64,000 nt of DNA from Epiperipatus broadwayi (GCA_028023455.1 JAQFVV010012490.1:3648195-3712194), one strand, 5' to 3'; shown: positions 28,033-39,934, numbered from the stretch's first letter. Program-made: numbers and translations. Notes: generated by a model not told the origin, from the letters alone.

Positions 28033-28474
28033 CAGACGTCTACAAACTTTTGAGATGGAAGAACCATTTCTGGCATTCGCAACAATTTAAAAATTATTCG
28101 GGAGCCATGAATATATTTTTACAAATAAGGAAAATTTAATAAAATACTATAACAAGATATAATGTTAATTAGATCTTTATTATGTATTAGATTAAATCAC
28201 ATGAAAAATTGCTAGCATTGGTATTAATCGCTGTGAGCCATAAACTTGCATTTTCTTAGAAGGTTTCTGTATGTCTGGTTGGTAACTAGTGGTTTTTAAT
28301 TTGAGGTATGATTCCAAGTTGATATCAGTAATTTGGTTCCCCAATTCACATTTAATAAAATTCATGTTAGAAAATGATTGTTCACATATGTATATATATC
28401 CAAAGATACTGAGAATACCCAATGCAAATTTTTTCAACTACACTATTCCAAGTAGCAAAAATCATAGAGTCTGC
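28033..28474 (-). pseudogene. hAT transposase C-terminal (dimerisation) fragment
   Basis: On the minus strand the frame reads WNSVVEKFALGILSIFGYI, then YICEQSFSNMNFIKCELGNQ and ITDINLESYLKLKTTSYQPDI. This matches the C-terminal hAT dimerisation region of ZBED/GTF2IRD2-like transposases (SIFGSTYxCEQxFSxMNxIKxxxRxxLTDxHLxxxLRxAxxxxxPDI). The terminal inverted repeat probably lies at 28033, CAGACGTCTACAAACTTTT, a degraded CAGGGGTCTGCAAAC. The frame is cut at 28475 by the retrocopy 28491-29621 and resumes beyond 29638 (QNQQNAI, minus strand). The N-terminal and catalytic parts were not found. It is a dead remnant. Confidence 0.75.
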
Positions 28475-28490
28475 CTTCTGTAAGTTTTTT

Positions 28491-29621
28491 TTTTCTCAGT
28501 GATGAAAGCTTTTATTAATCAAAAAGACAAAATACACAACAGATAAAAAAGGTTTACAAAGAGATACTTACATGGCAAAATGAAATTCAAGTATAATATG
28601 ATGAAGGAGAAGAGAATACATATGAAATGGGAAAAGGATATGGAAAGGGTGTGTAGTCTAGGCAAAAAAAAAGTTTTTGGTAAGGAGCAATGTTGATAGG
28701 TTTAGCTGCCCTGATGGATTGATAGGAGGATCCATATGTGACATGAATTTTTGAGGAATAGCTATATGTTAAGTCTTTAGAGGTTTCAGGGCTCAATGAG
28801 GAGATTTCTGAGTTATGCTTAGATGCAACAGGCTGATTTGTGTCTTTTGTAGATGAGTAGTTTTAGACTTTGAAAGAAGTTATTAGGTGAGATTGTTTTT
28901 AGTTAAGTCTTGTTTGAAACTCAGTTTGGATAAAATTTGTGTAATTTTGAAGGTTTTAGTTTATATAGTTTAGGTCTCTGCACATTTTTTCCGCTAGGGG
29001 CAGTGGCCATCTTTAAATTGTGTGAAAAAATGAAAAATAATATGAAGAAAAACAATTTTGAAATGGAAAAATTAAGTATATTGATGTAAAAGCAAAAAAA
29101 AACAAACACTGGAAATCTTGTTATTAATAATTTTAGTTGAGTAATGAGAAAATTGAGTGGAATTCAAGGTGGCAAGTTACTACCCCTGAGGAGGGGATGT
29201 CTGAGAAATAGGATCATTAAAATGGCCTAAATAACTGGAACAACACACAGAAAACTTTAAAAAACAAGTTTTGAGTGATAGGAACTTGGAGTAGAAGAAA
29301 TAATTAAGATTCTAAGAGAAAATAAAACCCTTTATGGTCCATGAAACAATTGAACCACTCACCAAATAGGGGTGGTGGTGGTGAGGTAGTTGAATGCTGA
29401 TAAGCACAAGGTAGACATAGGGAAATTGTATTTAAAATGCACTAAAACTAAAATTTAGTGAATGAAAGAGTACTTTAGCATCAAAATAGGGCCTTTAAAG
29501 GGCCAAATAAATAAAAAAAGGCATCTTTCACTGCTGCAACACCAACTTTTCAGAGCCATTCTATGCGAGCTGTGAGGAGGATGACTTTCCAGTAAGAACT
29601 CCACCTAGGGTCTTTTTCTTT
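28491..29621 (-). mobile_element. Retrocopy with poly(A) tail and 16-bp target duplication
   Basis: The insert is flanked by CTTCTGTAAGTTTTTT at 28475-28490 and again at 29622-29637. Read on the minus strand it ends TTAATAAAAGC, about 20 bp and an A-run, so it was made by LINE-type reverse transcription of a polyadenylated RNA. The 3' part has a 69-codon frame (28587-28796) ending SPSSYYT that reads open further upstream (STKDTNQPVASKHNSEISSL). Further up, AAGATGGCC (28981-29013, good initiation context) opens MATAPSGKNVQRPKLYKLKP. I do not recognise the source. It may be a processed pseudogene or an internally deleted LINE derivative. Confidence 0.75.
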
Positions 29622-29637
29622 CTTCTGTAAGTTTTTT

Positions 29638-30455
29638 ATAGCATTCTGCTGATTCTGTATTATTTATAATAAGAATTAATTAAAAGCCGTTTTGTAGTCA
29701 TTCTAATTATAAAGCCCATTAAATTTGGTGCTTTCTTTAATTACTTGACCTGATGATAAACCAATGTATAATTCCTAAAAGATTTTAGAGCAGCAATCCA
29801 GTTTATTTACTTTATTCCAGAGCCATCTATAATAATTTTAAGTAACTAATACCACTAAATAATAGTACCAATCAAGTGCTTATCTTACTAATGAATGTCA
29901 ATAATCAGAAAGATTCAGTTATAGCTAGAAAAAATAGTTTTTATTTAAAAATACAATTTTTCTCATATACTTTTATTAAAAAAAAATTCAACATCCTTTT
30001 TAATTTCATCTTGTCTTTTCAGATTGTGTTTTTTTATTTAGTATATTTTAATACCTACTCTTAGCTTTTTTTATTATCTATGCTCAGCTAATTTATCTTC
30101 ATTTTCCTAAATAAGAGCAAATATAATTATTTAATTCCACATGCTGATCATCAATATCAGGAATGATTTAAAAATTAATCTATTATAAATTTGAATAATT
30201 TTGCAGAAAACAATTGTCAAATAATATTGAAAACTTATTTCAAATACTTAAAGCTAATTCCAAAACTGGCAAACTTTCAAAGACTAATAACACTAATAAA
30301 TATTGATGATATAAGGAAAGGCATTAATCCATCATAGCCCAGTGCTGAATTTACTAATTCTCAACAAATTTCTTAATACACACTGACTGCAAAATGTGTA
30401 AATGAAGTTCTCCATCTCAGGGAAAGTTTTGAGTTCTTCCACATCTTATATTACC
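29638..30455. other. Remainder of hAT remnant, then AT-rich DNA
   Basis: The first bases beyond the retrocopy duplication continue the interrupted hAT frame on the minus strand (QNQQNAI). Past about 29700 the minus-strand translation is broken by stops and no longer recognisable. No outer terminal repeat was found. Confidence 0.4.
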
Positions 30456-30600
30456 ATCTGTGGTTTAATGCAGTTGGTAGAGCATCTGACTTGGGATCAC
30501 AAAATCTCAGGATTGATTCTGACACACACACTTCTGGACCTCAAACTTCTTATGAACTCCCAAGCAATAAAACCATTGGACTTTTTTTTTTAATTTTTAT
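30456..30600 (+). repeat. tRNA-derived SINE, copy 1
   Basis: An A-box-like TTAATGCAGTTGGTAGAGC (30465-30483) and a B-box-like AGGATTGATTCTG (30509-30521) are spaced as in a tRNA. They are followed by a non-tRNA body (CTTATGAACTCCCAAGCAAT AAA) and a T-rich end. The downstream segment is shared with 30750-30890. Mismatches to the consensus suggest an old copy. Confidence 0.6.
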
Positions 30601-30749
30601 TGTAATAATAATATCAATACTATGGGCAGTTCTAAGCCCTAATGATTTAAAATTATTCTCAATTACTTAGAATTTTAAAGAAATTAATAAAAAAATAAAA
30701 ATATAAAAAAAGTTATCTCAGATAAAATGAAACATAAGTATTTAAAATG

Positions 30750-30890
30750 TATAAAACGCTGTCATGGTGATTTAGCACAGTAGTAGAATGGCAAGTTCTG
30801 GAATTGAAGATCTGTGGATTGTGAAACACTTTTGTCACTTATGAACTCGTGAGTGATAAAGAGAATTTGATTTATTTATTTTAATGTTGA
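30750..30890 (+). repeat. tRNA-derived SINE, copy 2 (degraded)
   Basis: TTTAGCACAGTAGTAGAATG occupies the A-box position, and TGTGGATTGTGAAAC the B-box position. The body CTTATGAACTCGTGAGTGATA matches the copy at 30456-30600. Same orientation, about 300 bp downstream. Both boxes are decayed. Confidence 0.5.
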
Positions 30891-32324
30891 TATTACATTT
30901 AAACATCTACATCAAAAATGGAATACTCGGTTATAATAAGATCCTTTATAGATGTTGTACATAACAAATACTAACTAATATAAACCATAATACAAGTAAC
31001 ACAACCTATAAATATCTTAGAGAAACTCAATAATTACTTCAAAATCATGTTTAATATTGAGGCTAACCATTATCTTTATTGATGAATTATTCTTCTTCTT
31101 TATGTAGGATGTAGTTGTTGTGAAGGCAGATTAAAGATAGTAAAACAATTTATACTCTCAATGGTTTAAAGATATATTTATTCAACAAAATCCATTTAAT
31201 TTGTCTTTCAAATCTTTTTTAATATTTTGTTACAAATAGCTAATATATAAAAAATTAAATGCACAGAATAAAAAATGTTCATTTGAATAGTTTTAAACAA
31301 ATTTTGTATATGAAATATCCTTGTACTCATCATATAAAAAGAGGACAAATAAGCTATTATTTCAGATATTACTGCTTAAATTTTTCAACCTGAGTATTAT
31401 ATTTCCAATATAGTTTCTCAAATAACTGAACAAGTTACAGCCAATACTATTAAATAAAGAAATAAAAAATTAACATTTGTCTGTATTACAAAATTAATCC
31501 ATATCAAATCACAGCAGAAAAAAAAACTTTTCTGTAATTGTGCAAATAGGAACAAAAAGATTTTGATTCTAAAGAACTTTTATTAGTTAAAGATAAAAAT
31601 ATACCACCTGACTCAAAAAGTGATTAATGCTAATTAAAACTAAAACCATATTTTTAAAATAATTCCAGAATCCTATCATAGAATAAAGTGATATGTATTA
31701 AAGAAAGACAAACATAATATCAAAATGAAGACAAATGCATTAATATTTTCAATACTAGATTTAAAATCATATTATCTTTACCAGTACAGCAATAAAATGT
31801 TTGCTAGAACACTCAATGATGGAATATCATTTTTTAATATTAAATAGAATCTAATATTAATTTAGAAACCTTCTTACTAACTTATTAACATTTGCGTCTT
31901 TGATTAAAAAAAAAAAAATCCAGTTTTTTCTGACCAAAGAGACATTAGGCATTGTAATAGAAGTCTTATTTATTTTGGAATGAAAGTTTTTTTTTATTCA
32001 AAAAAATTATATAATCTAAATCTGAATATTATATTTCTTGAGATTAATATTTGAAGTCATTGAGATCTATGAAGTTTGATGCACAATTAAGAGAGACAGA
32101 CTCTAGAGCTGAAGGTTATTCATTAAAGCCCAATTTGTCACTTCTATTGTTTGAACATTATTGTTATTATTACTTATTATGATTTTCAAATTAGATAAAT
32201 AAAAGTATTTGGCCAGCACATGGTAATTTCAAAGTATTTAATAAATACAACTGTTATTTTCTAAAATTATATTTTTATAATATTGTTACACAAAAATTAT
32301 TTTTATCTATCAAACTTAGTTTTT
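30891..32324. other. AT-rich stretch, nothing recognised
   Basis: No coding frame with a motif, no tRNA-like box and no terminal repeat is evident. Confidence 0.5.
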
Positions 32325-32570
32325 TGTTAAGATAGATCCTGGTGATCATAATATAAATGCATTTAGAGTATGTTACAACATTTGATCAGAAAAATAATGT
32401 TGTTAATAAATTAATAGACTACAATTACTTGTCTAGCAATGATTGAGAGCAAATAAATTTTTTTTAAAAAATATGTTGTTGCATTTTTGATTACACTAAG
32501 AGTGTTTGTGTTATTAATGATATTCATGTTATCTTTTTTTTTTTGCTTGTCAATAATTATTATGAACTAA
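32325..32570 (+). repeat. Dispersed direct repeat, copy A (uninterrupted)
   Basis: Matches 33385-33564 in order: GATCCTGGTGA-CATAATATAA, ACAATGTTGTT, AGCAATGATT, TTACATTAAGAaTGTTTGT and AATGATATTCATG. It then continues through GCTTGTCAATAATTATTATGA. The second copy resumes with TTTGTCACTAATTATTAT only after the foldback element 33565-34560, so this copy approximates the pre-insertion site. The origin of the repeat is unknown. Confidence 0.65.
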
Positions 32571-33384
32571 GCATTTATATATCTGAGAGCAAATAATTAT
32601 TACTCATAATTATTAAAGCTACTACCGCTTATGTATTGCATATGTTTTACTATCTGGGGCAAATCTGCTACTAGATACTATGCATTAAAATTTTAATCTG
32701 ACTATGTGTAACTATTCTTCTTAACACTCATCTATCTGAGTTTTAATTTCTTTGCATTGTCAGAACAAATTTTCCAATCTGGACATGAACCTTGAAATAT
32801 ATACTTTTATAAACCAACAAAATGCCAGTTAAATAATAACTTTAATTTGTACTATTGTTAACAAATGTCTTAATTTAAAAAGAGATATCCAATAATTTGA
32901 CCTTTAGTATGGTGTTATCTATTTTTAAACAAAATTAATATCTTACTTTTACAGTTTTGAATTTTGGCTTTCAATTTCATATAAAGTTGAGTACAGGATC
33001 TGTTCAAAAAAAGTGCCAATAAGAACAAGATGCATAAGGCAACAATGTTTAGTCATTTTCTAATAGAATGACTACATCTTTTCTTGGCAACAATGTGTGA
33101 ATTGAATTTTAATTTGTTTTCCAATAAAATGATGAATATTTTATTTAAATCACCTTTGTTATTGTTTTTTTTTTTTATACATTGTAAATAAACTATTGTT
33201 GTCTCAGAATTAATCTTTGTCATTAAATTGATAGAAAACAACAAAATTTATACTTTTTGATTATTATTTTATTTTTATTTTTTTTAAAAAAAATGTATTA
33301 GATAATCTTTAGTTCTTCTAAACTCCAGAGATTAATAATCAATTATGCTTCATAAACAGTTTGTTAAAGTTTGGAAAATAATGT
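32571..33384. other. AT-rich stretch between the two direct repeats
   Basis: No feature recognised. The minus frame at 33053-33244 is Lys/Asn-rich and has no motif. Confidence 0.5.
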
Positions 33385-33564
33385 TAAATTAGATCCTGGT
33401 GAGCATAATATAAATAAATTTCAAGAAAAACAATGTTGTTACTAAACCAGTAGACCATAATGACATGTTTAACAATGATTAAGAGTAAATAAAATTGTCA
33501 AAAAAAAGTAAATTAGTTGTTATATTTAAATTACATTAAGAATGTTTGTAATAATAATGATATT
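33385..33564 (+). repeat. Dispersed direct repeat, copy B (interrupted)
   Basis: Second copy of the sequence at 32325-32570, diverged but collinear. It is interrupted after AATGATATT by the foldback element R2a and continues on the other side near 34569. Confidence 0.6.
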
Positions 33565-34560
33565 CATGGTAATAAAAGCATCAAACTCTCCATACAGTAG
33601 TGCCACCAAGTGCAAGTCTTCATAATCAATGGATGCGGGAAGATTTGTGCATAATATTCCTATTTATTGCCTACTTGTCCAACCTCCCCAGACTAATTTA
33701 TAGCTTGTGGTTTCCTTCAGCAAGGAGCCTTGGGATTTGACAGCACTGCACTTAGATCTTAAGATCTAATACTACCCTGCAACAGCCATATTTTATCTCT
33801 TTGGCTAATTCTAAAACTAGGATCCCAAGATAAAAACACCACAATGTTACCAATCCAAACTCATTTGCTTGTATAGTCATATAGATCTGAAGCTCAGTTC
33901 AATATCTATACGTTTTGATGTCTTTGGTATTTCCCAAAAAGCATAGTTAGCATTATCCTATGGGTAGGATAGGTATAAAAACCATCAAAACATCACATGA
34001 TCACCATTTTATATGCTTACATATGCTGTTAATAAAAGTACCAAACTCTCTATACTATTGTGCCACCAAATGTAAGCCTTTGAAATCAACTTGTGAATAA
34101 AATCATTATCTAATGCATAATCCTGTCCATAGGATAATGGTGACTGTGGTTTTTAAAAAACCAAAAGCACCAAAATGTATAGATACTGAACTGAGTTCAG
34201 ATCTATATGACTATACAAGCAAATGATATTGGGTTGGAAACCTTGTGATGTTTTCATCTTGGGATCCTAGCTTTAGAGTTAACCAAATAGGTAAAAGATG
34301 GGTGCTGCAGGGTAGCATTAGATCTTAAGATATAAGTGCAGTGCTCTCAAATTCAAGACTCATCATTGATGAAAACCACAAGCTAGAAACTTGTCTGGGG
34401 ATGTTGAATGAGTAGGCACTAGATAAGGATTTTATGCACAAACTTTCCTACATTCATTGATTATGAAGACTTGCACCTGGTGGCACTACTGTATGGAAAG
34501 TTTGGTACTCTTATTCACAGCATTTGTAAGCAAATGAAATGGTGATCATGTGATGTTTTG
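33565..34560. mobile_element. Foldback element R2, copy a
   Basis: Long imperfect inverted repeats: about 33575-33925 pairs with about 34160-34520. Landmarks are CTCCATACAGTAGTGCCACC against GGTGGCACTACTGTATGG, and AGATCTTAAGATCTAA in both arms. The middle (33980-34070) repeats, inverted, the extreme right end (GTGATCATGTGATGTTTTG), so the left end looks truncated or rearranged. ATGATATT occurs at both borders (33557-33564 and 34561-34568), a candidate 8-bp target duplication. No coding capacity is seen. The same family occurs at 48675-49422. Confidence 0.75.
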
Positions 34561-34804
34561 ATGATATTACAACAATTTGTTTTGTTTGTCACTAATTATT
34601 ATAAAATAATTATAATAATAATTAATTATTATGATGAACTTAGAATTAAAGATTCAAAGAACAATTCTCAGTCGAATAAAGTAAAAAAAATCCTAATTTG
34701 GTGGAATGGTTTTGCTATTCTTGATTTATCAAACTAGTTGCTCAAATGTCATATGTCCTCTGAAGCAACTAATTGTATAATTACTATTACTGATTACAAA
34801 CTTT

Positions 34805-34965
34805 CGAGCTTCTTTCAGCCAACCACTTTATCTCAAATAAACAATGCACATGATCACGCACATGTGAAAAAAATAAATGATCGCCAATATATATATATAT
34901 GAGATAAAGTGGATGATTGAAAGGAGAATGAAAGTCTGTGTTTAAACCCCTATATTATATATAGA
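34805..34965. repeat. Repeat R1, palindromic copy c
   Basis: CAGCCAACCACTTTATCTCA pairs with TGAGATAAAGTGGATGATTG. The centre CACATGATCACGCACATGTG AAAAA-AATAAATGATCGCCAATATA matches the centre of R1 copies b and d. The right arm ends GTGTTTAAACCCC at the B-box position. Confidence 0.65.
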
Positions 34966-34969
34966 TTCC

Positions 34970-35795
34970 AGGTATATAAAATATATTTGTATTTAAAAAT
35001 ATTACAAATTACTATTATTATAATTCAATATATTGCATTAAGAGAATTGCAGGTAATGCAAACTATCATTGTTAATAAGTAAGTATTGTTATTTGATCAT
35101 TGTACAACATATTAACTGATTACTCCATCTGCTTTAGTCTAGAAACCAAACATACCTACATATATATAATAATTCTTAAAATAACTGTTAAGGTATTTTA
35201 AATGTCTGAACGTACTATATATAGAATGTCACTTTATTCTATCCCGATATAATGGGAAACGCTAACAATTACTTTTTGTAACATATTAAATGGAAACATT
35301 ATTTAATTGTAACCTGCATTATTGACCATAAAACGACAATAATTTACATACCTTTTACTTTGAGATTCTTTTTGTGGGGATTTATAAATTATTTTGCATA
35401 TTTATTTAAAAGTGCAAACAAAACATTTTTAAACATAATTATCTACTTCCTTAATTATAATCATATTCTGTTTATTAAAAAAAAGAAATAAGCAAAAAAA
35501 TGTAATAATTTATTATTTACCTTAAAGGTCAATCATAAGACTCTCTATAAAATTATATATATAATACTTTCATCATCATCAGTAATCACTCATATACAAG
35601 TATTTCCATTCTGATTACCAAAAAGTATAAACTAATAATATATTTCATGCAATGACTATCTATATAAGCCAAGTCATGAATCATTAATATATCCACATCT
35701 AAAACAAGTTTTATCCTTAGTCTGTTTAGTTGATATTTTGTGATACTATTTTATAACTTTTTCTACAGTATTTTTTTCTTTTTTTCCATATGTCA
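34970..35795. other. AT-rich stretch, nothing recognised
   Basis: No gene, RNA or repeat boundary is evident. Confidence 0.5.
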
Positions 35796-35797
35796 TA

Positions 35798-35890
35798 GCA
35801 TCGGTCGGGAGGCGAACCCACAATCGTCTGCAACCAACTACTTGCTTGCAAGGCGGCTGCGATGACCTCTCGGCTAACAACGCTTGACAG
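35798..35890 (-). repeat. tRNA-like (Ser/Leu-type) sequence, probably a SINE head
   Basis: On the minus strand TAGCCGAGAGGTC (A box, 35863-35877) and TGGGTTCGCCTCC (B box, 35808-35820) are spaced about 45 bp apart. That spacing and the extra bases between the anticodon area and the T arm suggest a class II tRNA with a long variable arm. The ends GTCA...TGAC can pair. The sequence is CpG-rich compared with its surroundings, so it may be young. The anticodon stem does not fold cleanly, so I call it tRNA-like and not a functional tRNA. Confidence 0.55.
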
Positions 35891-36189
35891 TAATTTTTTC
35901 TTTTTGAAAGATTTTAGTACTTTGTCTAATGATAGCGTTCATTTGTAAACTATTTTAAATTATATCTCCTAATAAAAACAATCAACAGTGTGCTTTTTTA
36001 AAAGTATCATAAGATAATCCAATACCATAAAAATAACACTCAATTTCACCATAAGGTACTTTTTCAAAAATCCTATTATTGTACATTCAATTCATATTTT
36101 TACACGAACAAAGATATGATTTTATAAAAATAGATTGTATATATTCAGCAAGCTCAAGAATATATTGATTGGTAGTATAATCTGGTCAT

Positions 36190-37180
36190 CATATTTATAA
36201 TTTTACAAAACCCATCCTTAAATTAATTATCAATAGACAGTCCAAGTCTCAGCTTCATACAAATTTAGTACAATAATAGCTCTATGAATAAATAATTTAG
36301 TTGCAGTAGTTAAATTATTGGATGCAGTTGTCCTTCATTGAAATGTGTGCTGCAGCCTAATGTGTAATTCTATCTTTCTACTCAACAAAAACTATCAAAA
36401 TATTTAAATTACCTCATATTCCTATGTTGATTACTAACCAAGATAAAATGTGCTGATGATTTTTTTTTCATAACTCATTGTTAAAAATTTGAAATTTTTT
36501 TTAAACATTAACTACATTCTGCAGTTCCTCTTTACAATTGGTAAAAGACAATACAATCATCATTGCAGAAAAAAATATTTGTCTATAAACAATTCCAAGA
36601 CTACAATCATAAAAATTGAAAACAAAATTGGAGTTTTACACACCTTTGTTCAATACAAACTTTCATTTCAAATGTCTCAGATTTTTCACCTGTAATAATA
36701 AGACATTATCTTATTCCATCACATAGAGACTATACAATATAAATAAACTTTGGTAGACAACCAATTAATTTTAATCAAATTCATTAATTGAGTCAATGGC
36801 CTCAAACAAAAAGCAATATATAATCACTGCTATGTTCTGACAATCCACTTGATCAGCAATGAAACCCATAACTATGGTTTACTTGATTTTCTAAAATCAG
36901 ATTGAATCCAAAGAATAATACTGATATTCCATCACAATTGTTATAGTTTGTCTTTCTCTTTGTTTTATAAACTGGAATAATACAAGCATCCTTAAGATCA
37001 GGTGGCACAAATTCATGAATTCACATATGCCTAGAAAAATTCCAATATGTTTGAAAATTAATGTGTCACCATTATTTTTTAAAACATCTCTGGATATCTC
37101 TTCAGAACCTGCAGTCTTTTCATTTTTAAGACTATAAAAAACTTTTCATTTCATTAAGTTGGATAAATGTATTCAAGTTC
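36190..37180 (-). pseudogene. Decayed LINE reverse transcriptase
   Basis: Minus-strand translations in order (37140 downward) give AGSEEISRDVLKNNGDTLIF, LKDACIIPVYKTKRKTNYNN followed by CDGISVL, LIGCLPKFIYIV, DGI then GEKSETFEMKVCIEQRCVKL, and near 36230-36300 ATKLFIHRAIIVLNLYEAET followed by WTV. These match the RT of RTE/I/Jockey-type LINEs: KDAxIxPxYKxKGxRxxCxNYRGISLL, GCPxKFxxIxxxLHDGM, GVKQGCVxAPxLF and LLYGxETWTx. Stops and frameshifts are frequent and the catalytic YADD box was not recovered. The exact clade is uncertain. It is an old dead copy. Confidence 0.7.
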
Positions 37181-37326
37181 TGAGTAGGCAGGTTAGATAT
37201 GCTATTAAAAGTCATTATAATAATTGTTGCATCATTATTCAAAAGATGATCATAATACTATCTACAATTTTTTGAAATATTATTGTCCTTATATGTAAGG
37301 TTGTCATTCATGGATTTATAGTAATT

Positions 37327-37705
37327 CTTTGTTGGACTATTTCCATCATCTAATATTATGCATTGAATATCTTTAGAAAAATTCAAAACTTTATTTAAAC
37401 TTTTCAAATACATCCAATTGTTAATAATAGCACATGGGTTGTTATATAATACAGGGTTATAAGAGATATTATTTTCCTATCTTCTTCAGGTGTTGCTGGC
37501 TTGATTGGTGACAGTACTATAAAATTGAACCTGGATTATTAAACCAGCAACATCTGAAGTAGAGAGAATAATATCACTCAAAATGTAGTATATACTAACC
37601 TGTGTAATATTTTATTAAAGGTTGAATGTATTTGAAAAATTTAAATAAAGTTTAAATTTTTCTAAAGAAATTCAATATATAATTTTAGATGATGTAAATG
37701 CCATC
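37327..37705. repeat. Head-to-head pair of PLE/SINE 3' tails
   Basis: The left part (37331-37538) is the minus-strand tail and the right part (37540-37705) the plus-strand tail of the same repeat that ends copies P2c and P2d. Landmarks are TTGGACTATTTCCATCATCT at the left end, the AATAAAG signal in both arms, and GGTGTTGCTGG paired with CCAGCAACATC at the centre. The left part also includes the B-box (TCCAGGTTCAAT on the minus strand). No PLE coding sequence is present. Confidence 0.75.
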
Positions 37706-38349
37706 ATCACAAATCTGATATACATAAAAAAGCTCTGACATGATAATAATCAATGAATGTCTATGTCTCTTTTGCAATTTAATGCATCAATTACTTTTAA
37801 GCTTTATTATCAGTTTTTAAACTTCCCTAAATCTCTGTATTGGTTATAAGGCTTTACTTTCAATTTATTATTCTATCAAACACAAAAATCCATGTTTCCT
37901 TTTATTAAAATTATTATCAATAGGATTATTGTCAAAGAGCTAGTCATGAATCTTTTTACTTAAAAGAGAAAAACATACAAAAAAGACAGTTTTAATTCTC
38001 ATTTAATTCAGATATCTTGAAAAACATATAATTTAAAATTTTCCAGAATATTTGTGAATGCTTCTATAGAATCAATATATTTTTGATGAGGATGACAGGA
38101 AATCAAAGATATCTATAATAATCATCTCTTAAAACTACAATGGGGGAGAGTGGAATGTGCATGACATTCTCAAAGAGTTATAGAAAGCTAAGTATGGTGT
38201 TTTGTTGGTATTTCTGATATGGTTGTCCATCAATCACTGTAAATCTGAGTATCCAAGCTGAGAAGGCAATAAAACTAATTATTTATCTGCAATCAATGTG
38301 TAATACATACAATTCCAATTTTCCCAAAGGTTTGTGATGATGGTGTTTT

Positions 38350-39900
38350 AGTTGTCTTTATATGTTGGACTATTTCCATCATCTAATATGAGTGTTGAAT
38401 GTCTTTAGAAAAATTTAACTTTATTTAAATATTTCAATACTCAACTGTTAATAAAGCACATAGGTTAGTATATGCATAACATTTCAAGAAATATTCTCCC
38501 CTCTTATATAGGTGCTTCTGGTTTGACCAGTGACAGTACTGGCATGGGAATCGAACCTGGAACCTTAGATACTTTGAGTATTGAATTTTAAGGTAACACT
38601 CCAACCACCTGAACCATTCTGCCAAAGGCAACAGTCAGTAGAAATTTCATATACTTATTTATGTGGTTCCTCCTGATTTCTCCACTTTTTCCTAAGAGCA
38701 AAGTTGATTAGTGGTTTCCATACATTATGTATAGTCACACTAGGTTGACTTATGGGATTGTTTGCCATTGTCATGTGAGCAGTTTCTTTTAATTTTCTTT
38801 TTTGTATCTTTTTTTCTCTATCCAATATTTTTATATTTTCCCAATTGAACATTTGTTTATTGATACATACATGGTCTGCTATCTTACACACATCTGTTTT
38901 TTCTCTTTTAATCATCAGTTGGTGTTCCTGAAAGTGCTTTTCAATGGGACAACCAATCTCATGGTATTTTATAGATGCAGTTTTTCTTTTCAGCATTTCA
39001 AGTTTAGGCTTTGTAGATGTTAGAATTCCTCATAGTGTGATATGGCTCTGGAAAAGTGTTCTGATGTTATACTGATTTCTAATTTTCTTTAATTAGTCTA
39101 CACTACAGTATGATTAATAGTTTTTTTTTGAATAGTTATTTTTATTGTCTATTTAAGATTTTCTTAATAATAGCTGATGAATAACCATTTTTCATAAGAA
39201 TTTGTTCTATATAGATCTTTTCATTTTCCAAATTGCTGGTTTCTGAACAAACTTCTTTTACTCTGTTTCATAGTGATAGTATAACTCCATGTTTTGTGTT
39301 TCTGGTGTGATTGGATGTATAGGCTAAGTATTTTTCAGTATGAGTGGGTTTTCAGTAAACTGCAGTTTTGATTTTGCCATGATGAAATCTTGTCACAAGA
39401 ACATCTAAGAATTTCAATTTTTGTTCTTGTGAATTTAATTGAAGGAGATATGCTGTTGATGTGTTTCAAGAAAGTTTGTAATAGTGATTCATCATGTAGC
39501 TATATAAAAAATGTATCATCTACATAGCAAAGCAAAACTTTAGGTGGATATGGAGTAGTTTTATGACTGTGGCTTCAAGTTCTTTCATGTAAATATTACT
39601 AATCAGGGGGGACAATAGTGAGCCCATAGCCACTCATGATTTTGTAGGAAGAATTCCATGTTACATTCAAAGGAGGTTGTTTTTGTGCAGAATGTTAATA
39701 GTTTCATTATACTATCAATAGGAAGAGTTGTTCTAATTTATAAGCTATTATCATCATTTAATGTTTTCTTTACAATAGACAATGCTTCTTCACATGGTAC
39801 ATTTGTATCAAATCAAAGCTTATCAGTAAATCAGTTCTTTCAATTTTCATATTCTTGATTAATTCTAAAAAGTGTCTAGAATTATTAAGATTTCTTCTCA
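38350..39900 (-). pseudogene. PLE with GIY-YIG region and tRNA-like 3' tail (P2c)
   Basis: Minus-strand frames give GKGFKTLRRNLNNSRHFLEL and IKNMKIERTDLLISFDL at the start. A YVDD box follows in CYVDDTFFI (39515-39526). After that come SVYRKP-equivalent sequence and, at 38655-38996, GCPIEKHFQEHQLMIKREKT, DVCKIADHVCINKQMFNWEN and IKILDRE. The last segment is the distal part of a GIY-YIG nuclease, ending KRKLKETAHM and NPISQPS. The 3' untranslated tail (38350-38640) contains tRNA-like boxes, AATAAAG and the terminal sequence CTAATATGAGTGTTGAATG in reverse. Stops break the frame. It forms the left arm of a 3.1-kb inverted pair with P2d. Confidence 0.8.
38546..38616 (-). promoter_or_regulatory. 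tRNA-like pol III A and B boxes in PLE tail (P2c)
   Basis: On the minus strand TGGTTCAGGTGGTTGG (38601-38616) matches the A-box consensus and GGTTCGATTCC (38547-38557) matches the B-box consensus exactly. Their spacing is tRNA-like. They lie in the 3' tail, downstream of the PLE coding remnants. Confidence 0.7.
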
Positions 39901-39934
39901 AAGTTTTAAATCCTTTGCCATACAAGACCCAGGC

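Noticed and set aside
29540-29575. Sequence TTTTCAGAGCCA resembling half of a histone 3' stem-loop
   Set aside because: Only the right half matches the consensus; the left half (CCAAC) does not pair, and it lies within a retrocopy in the opposite sense.
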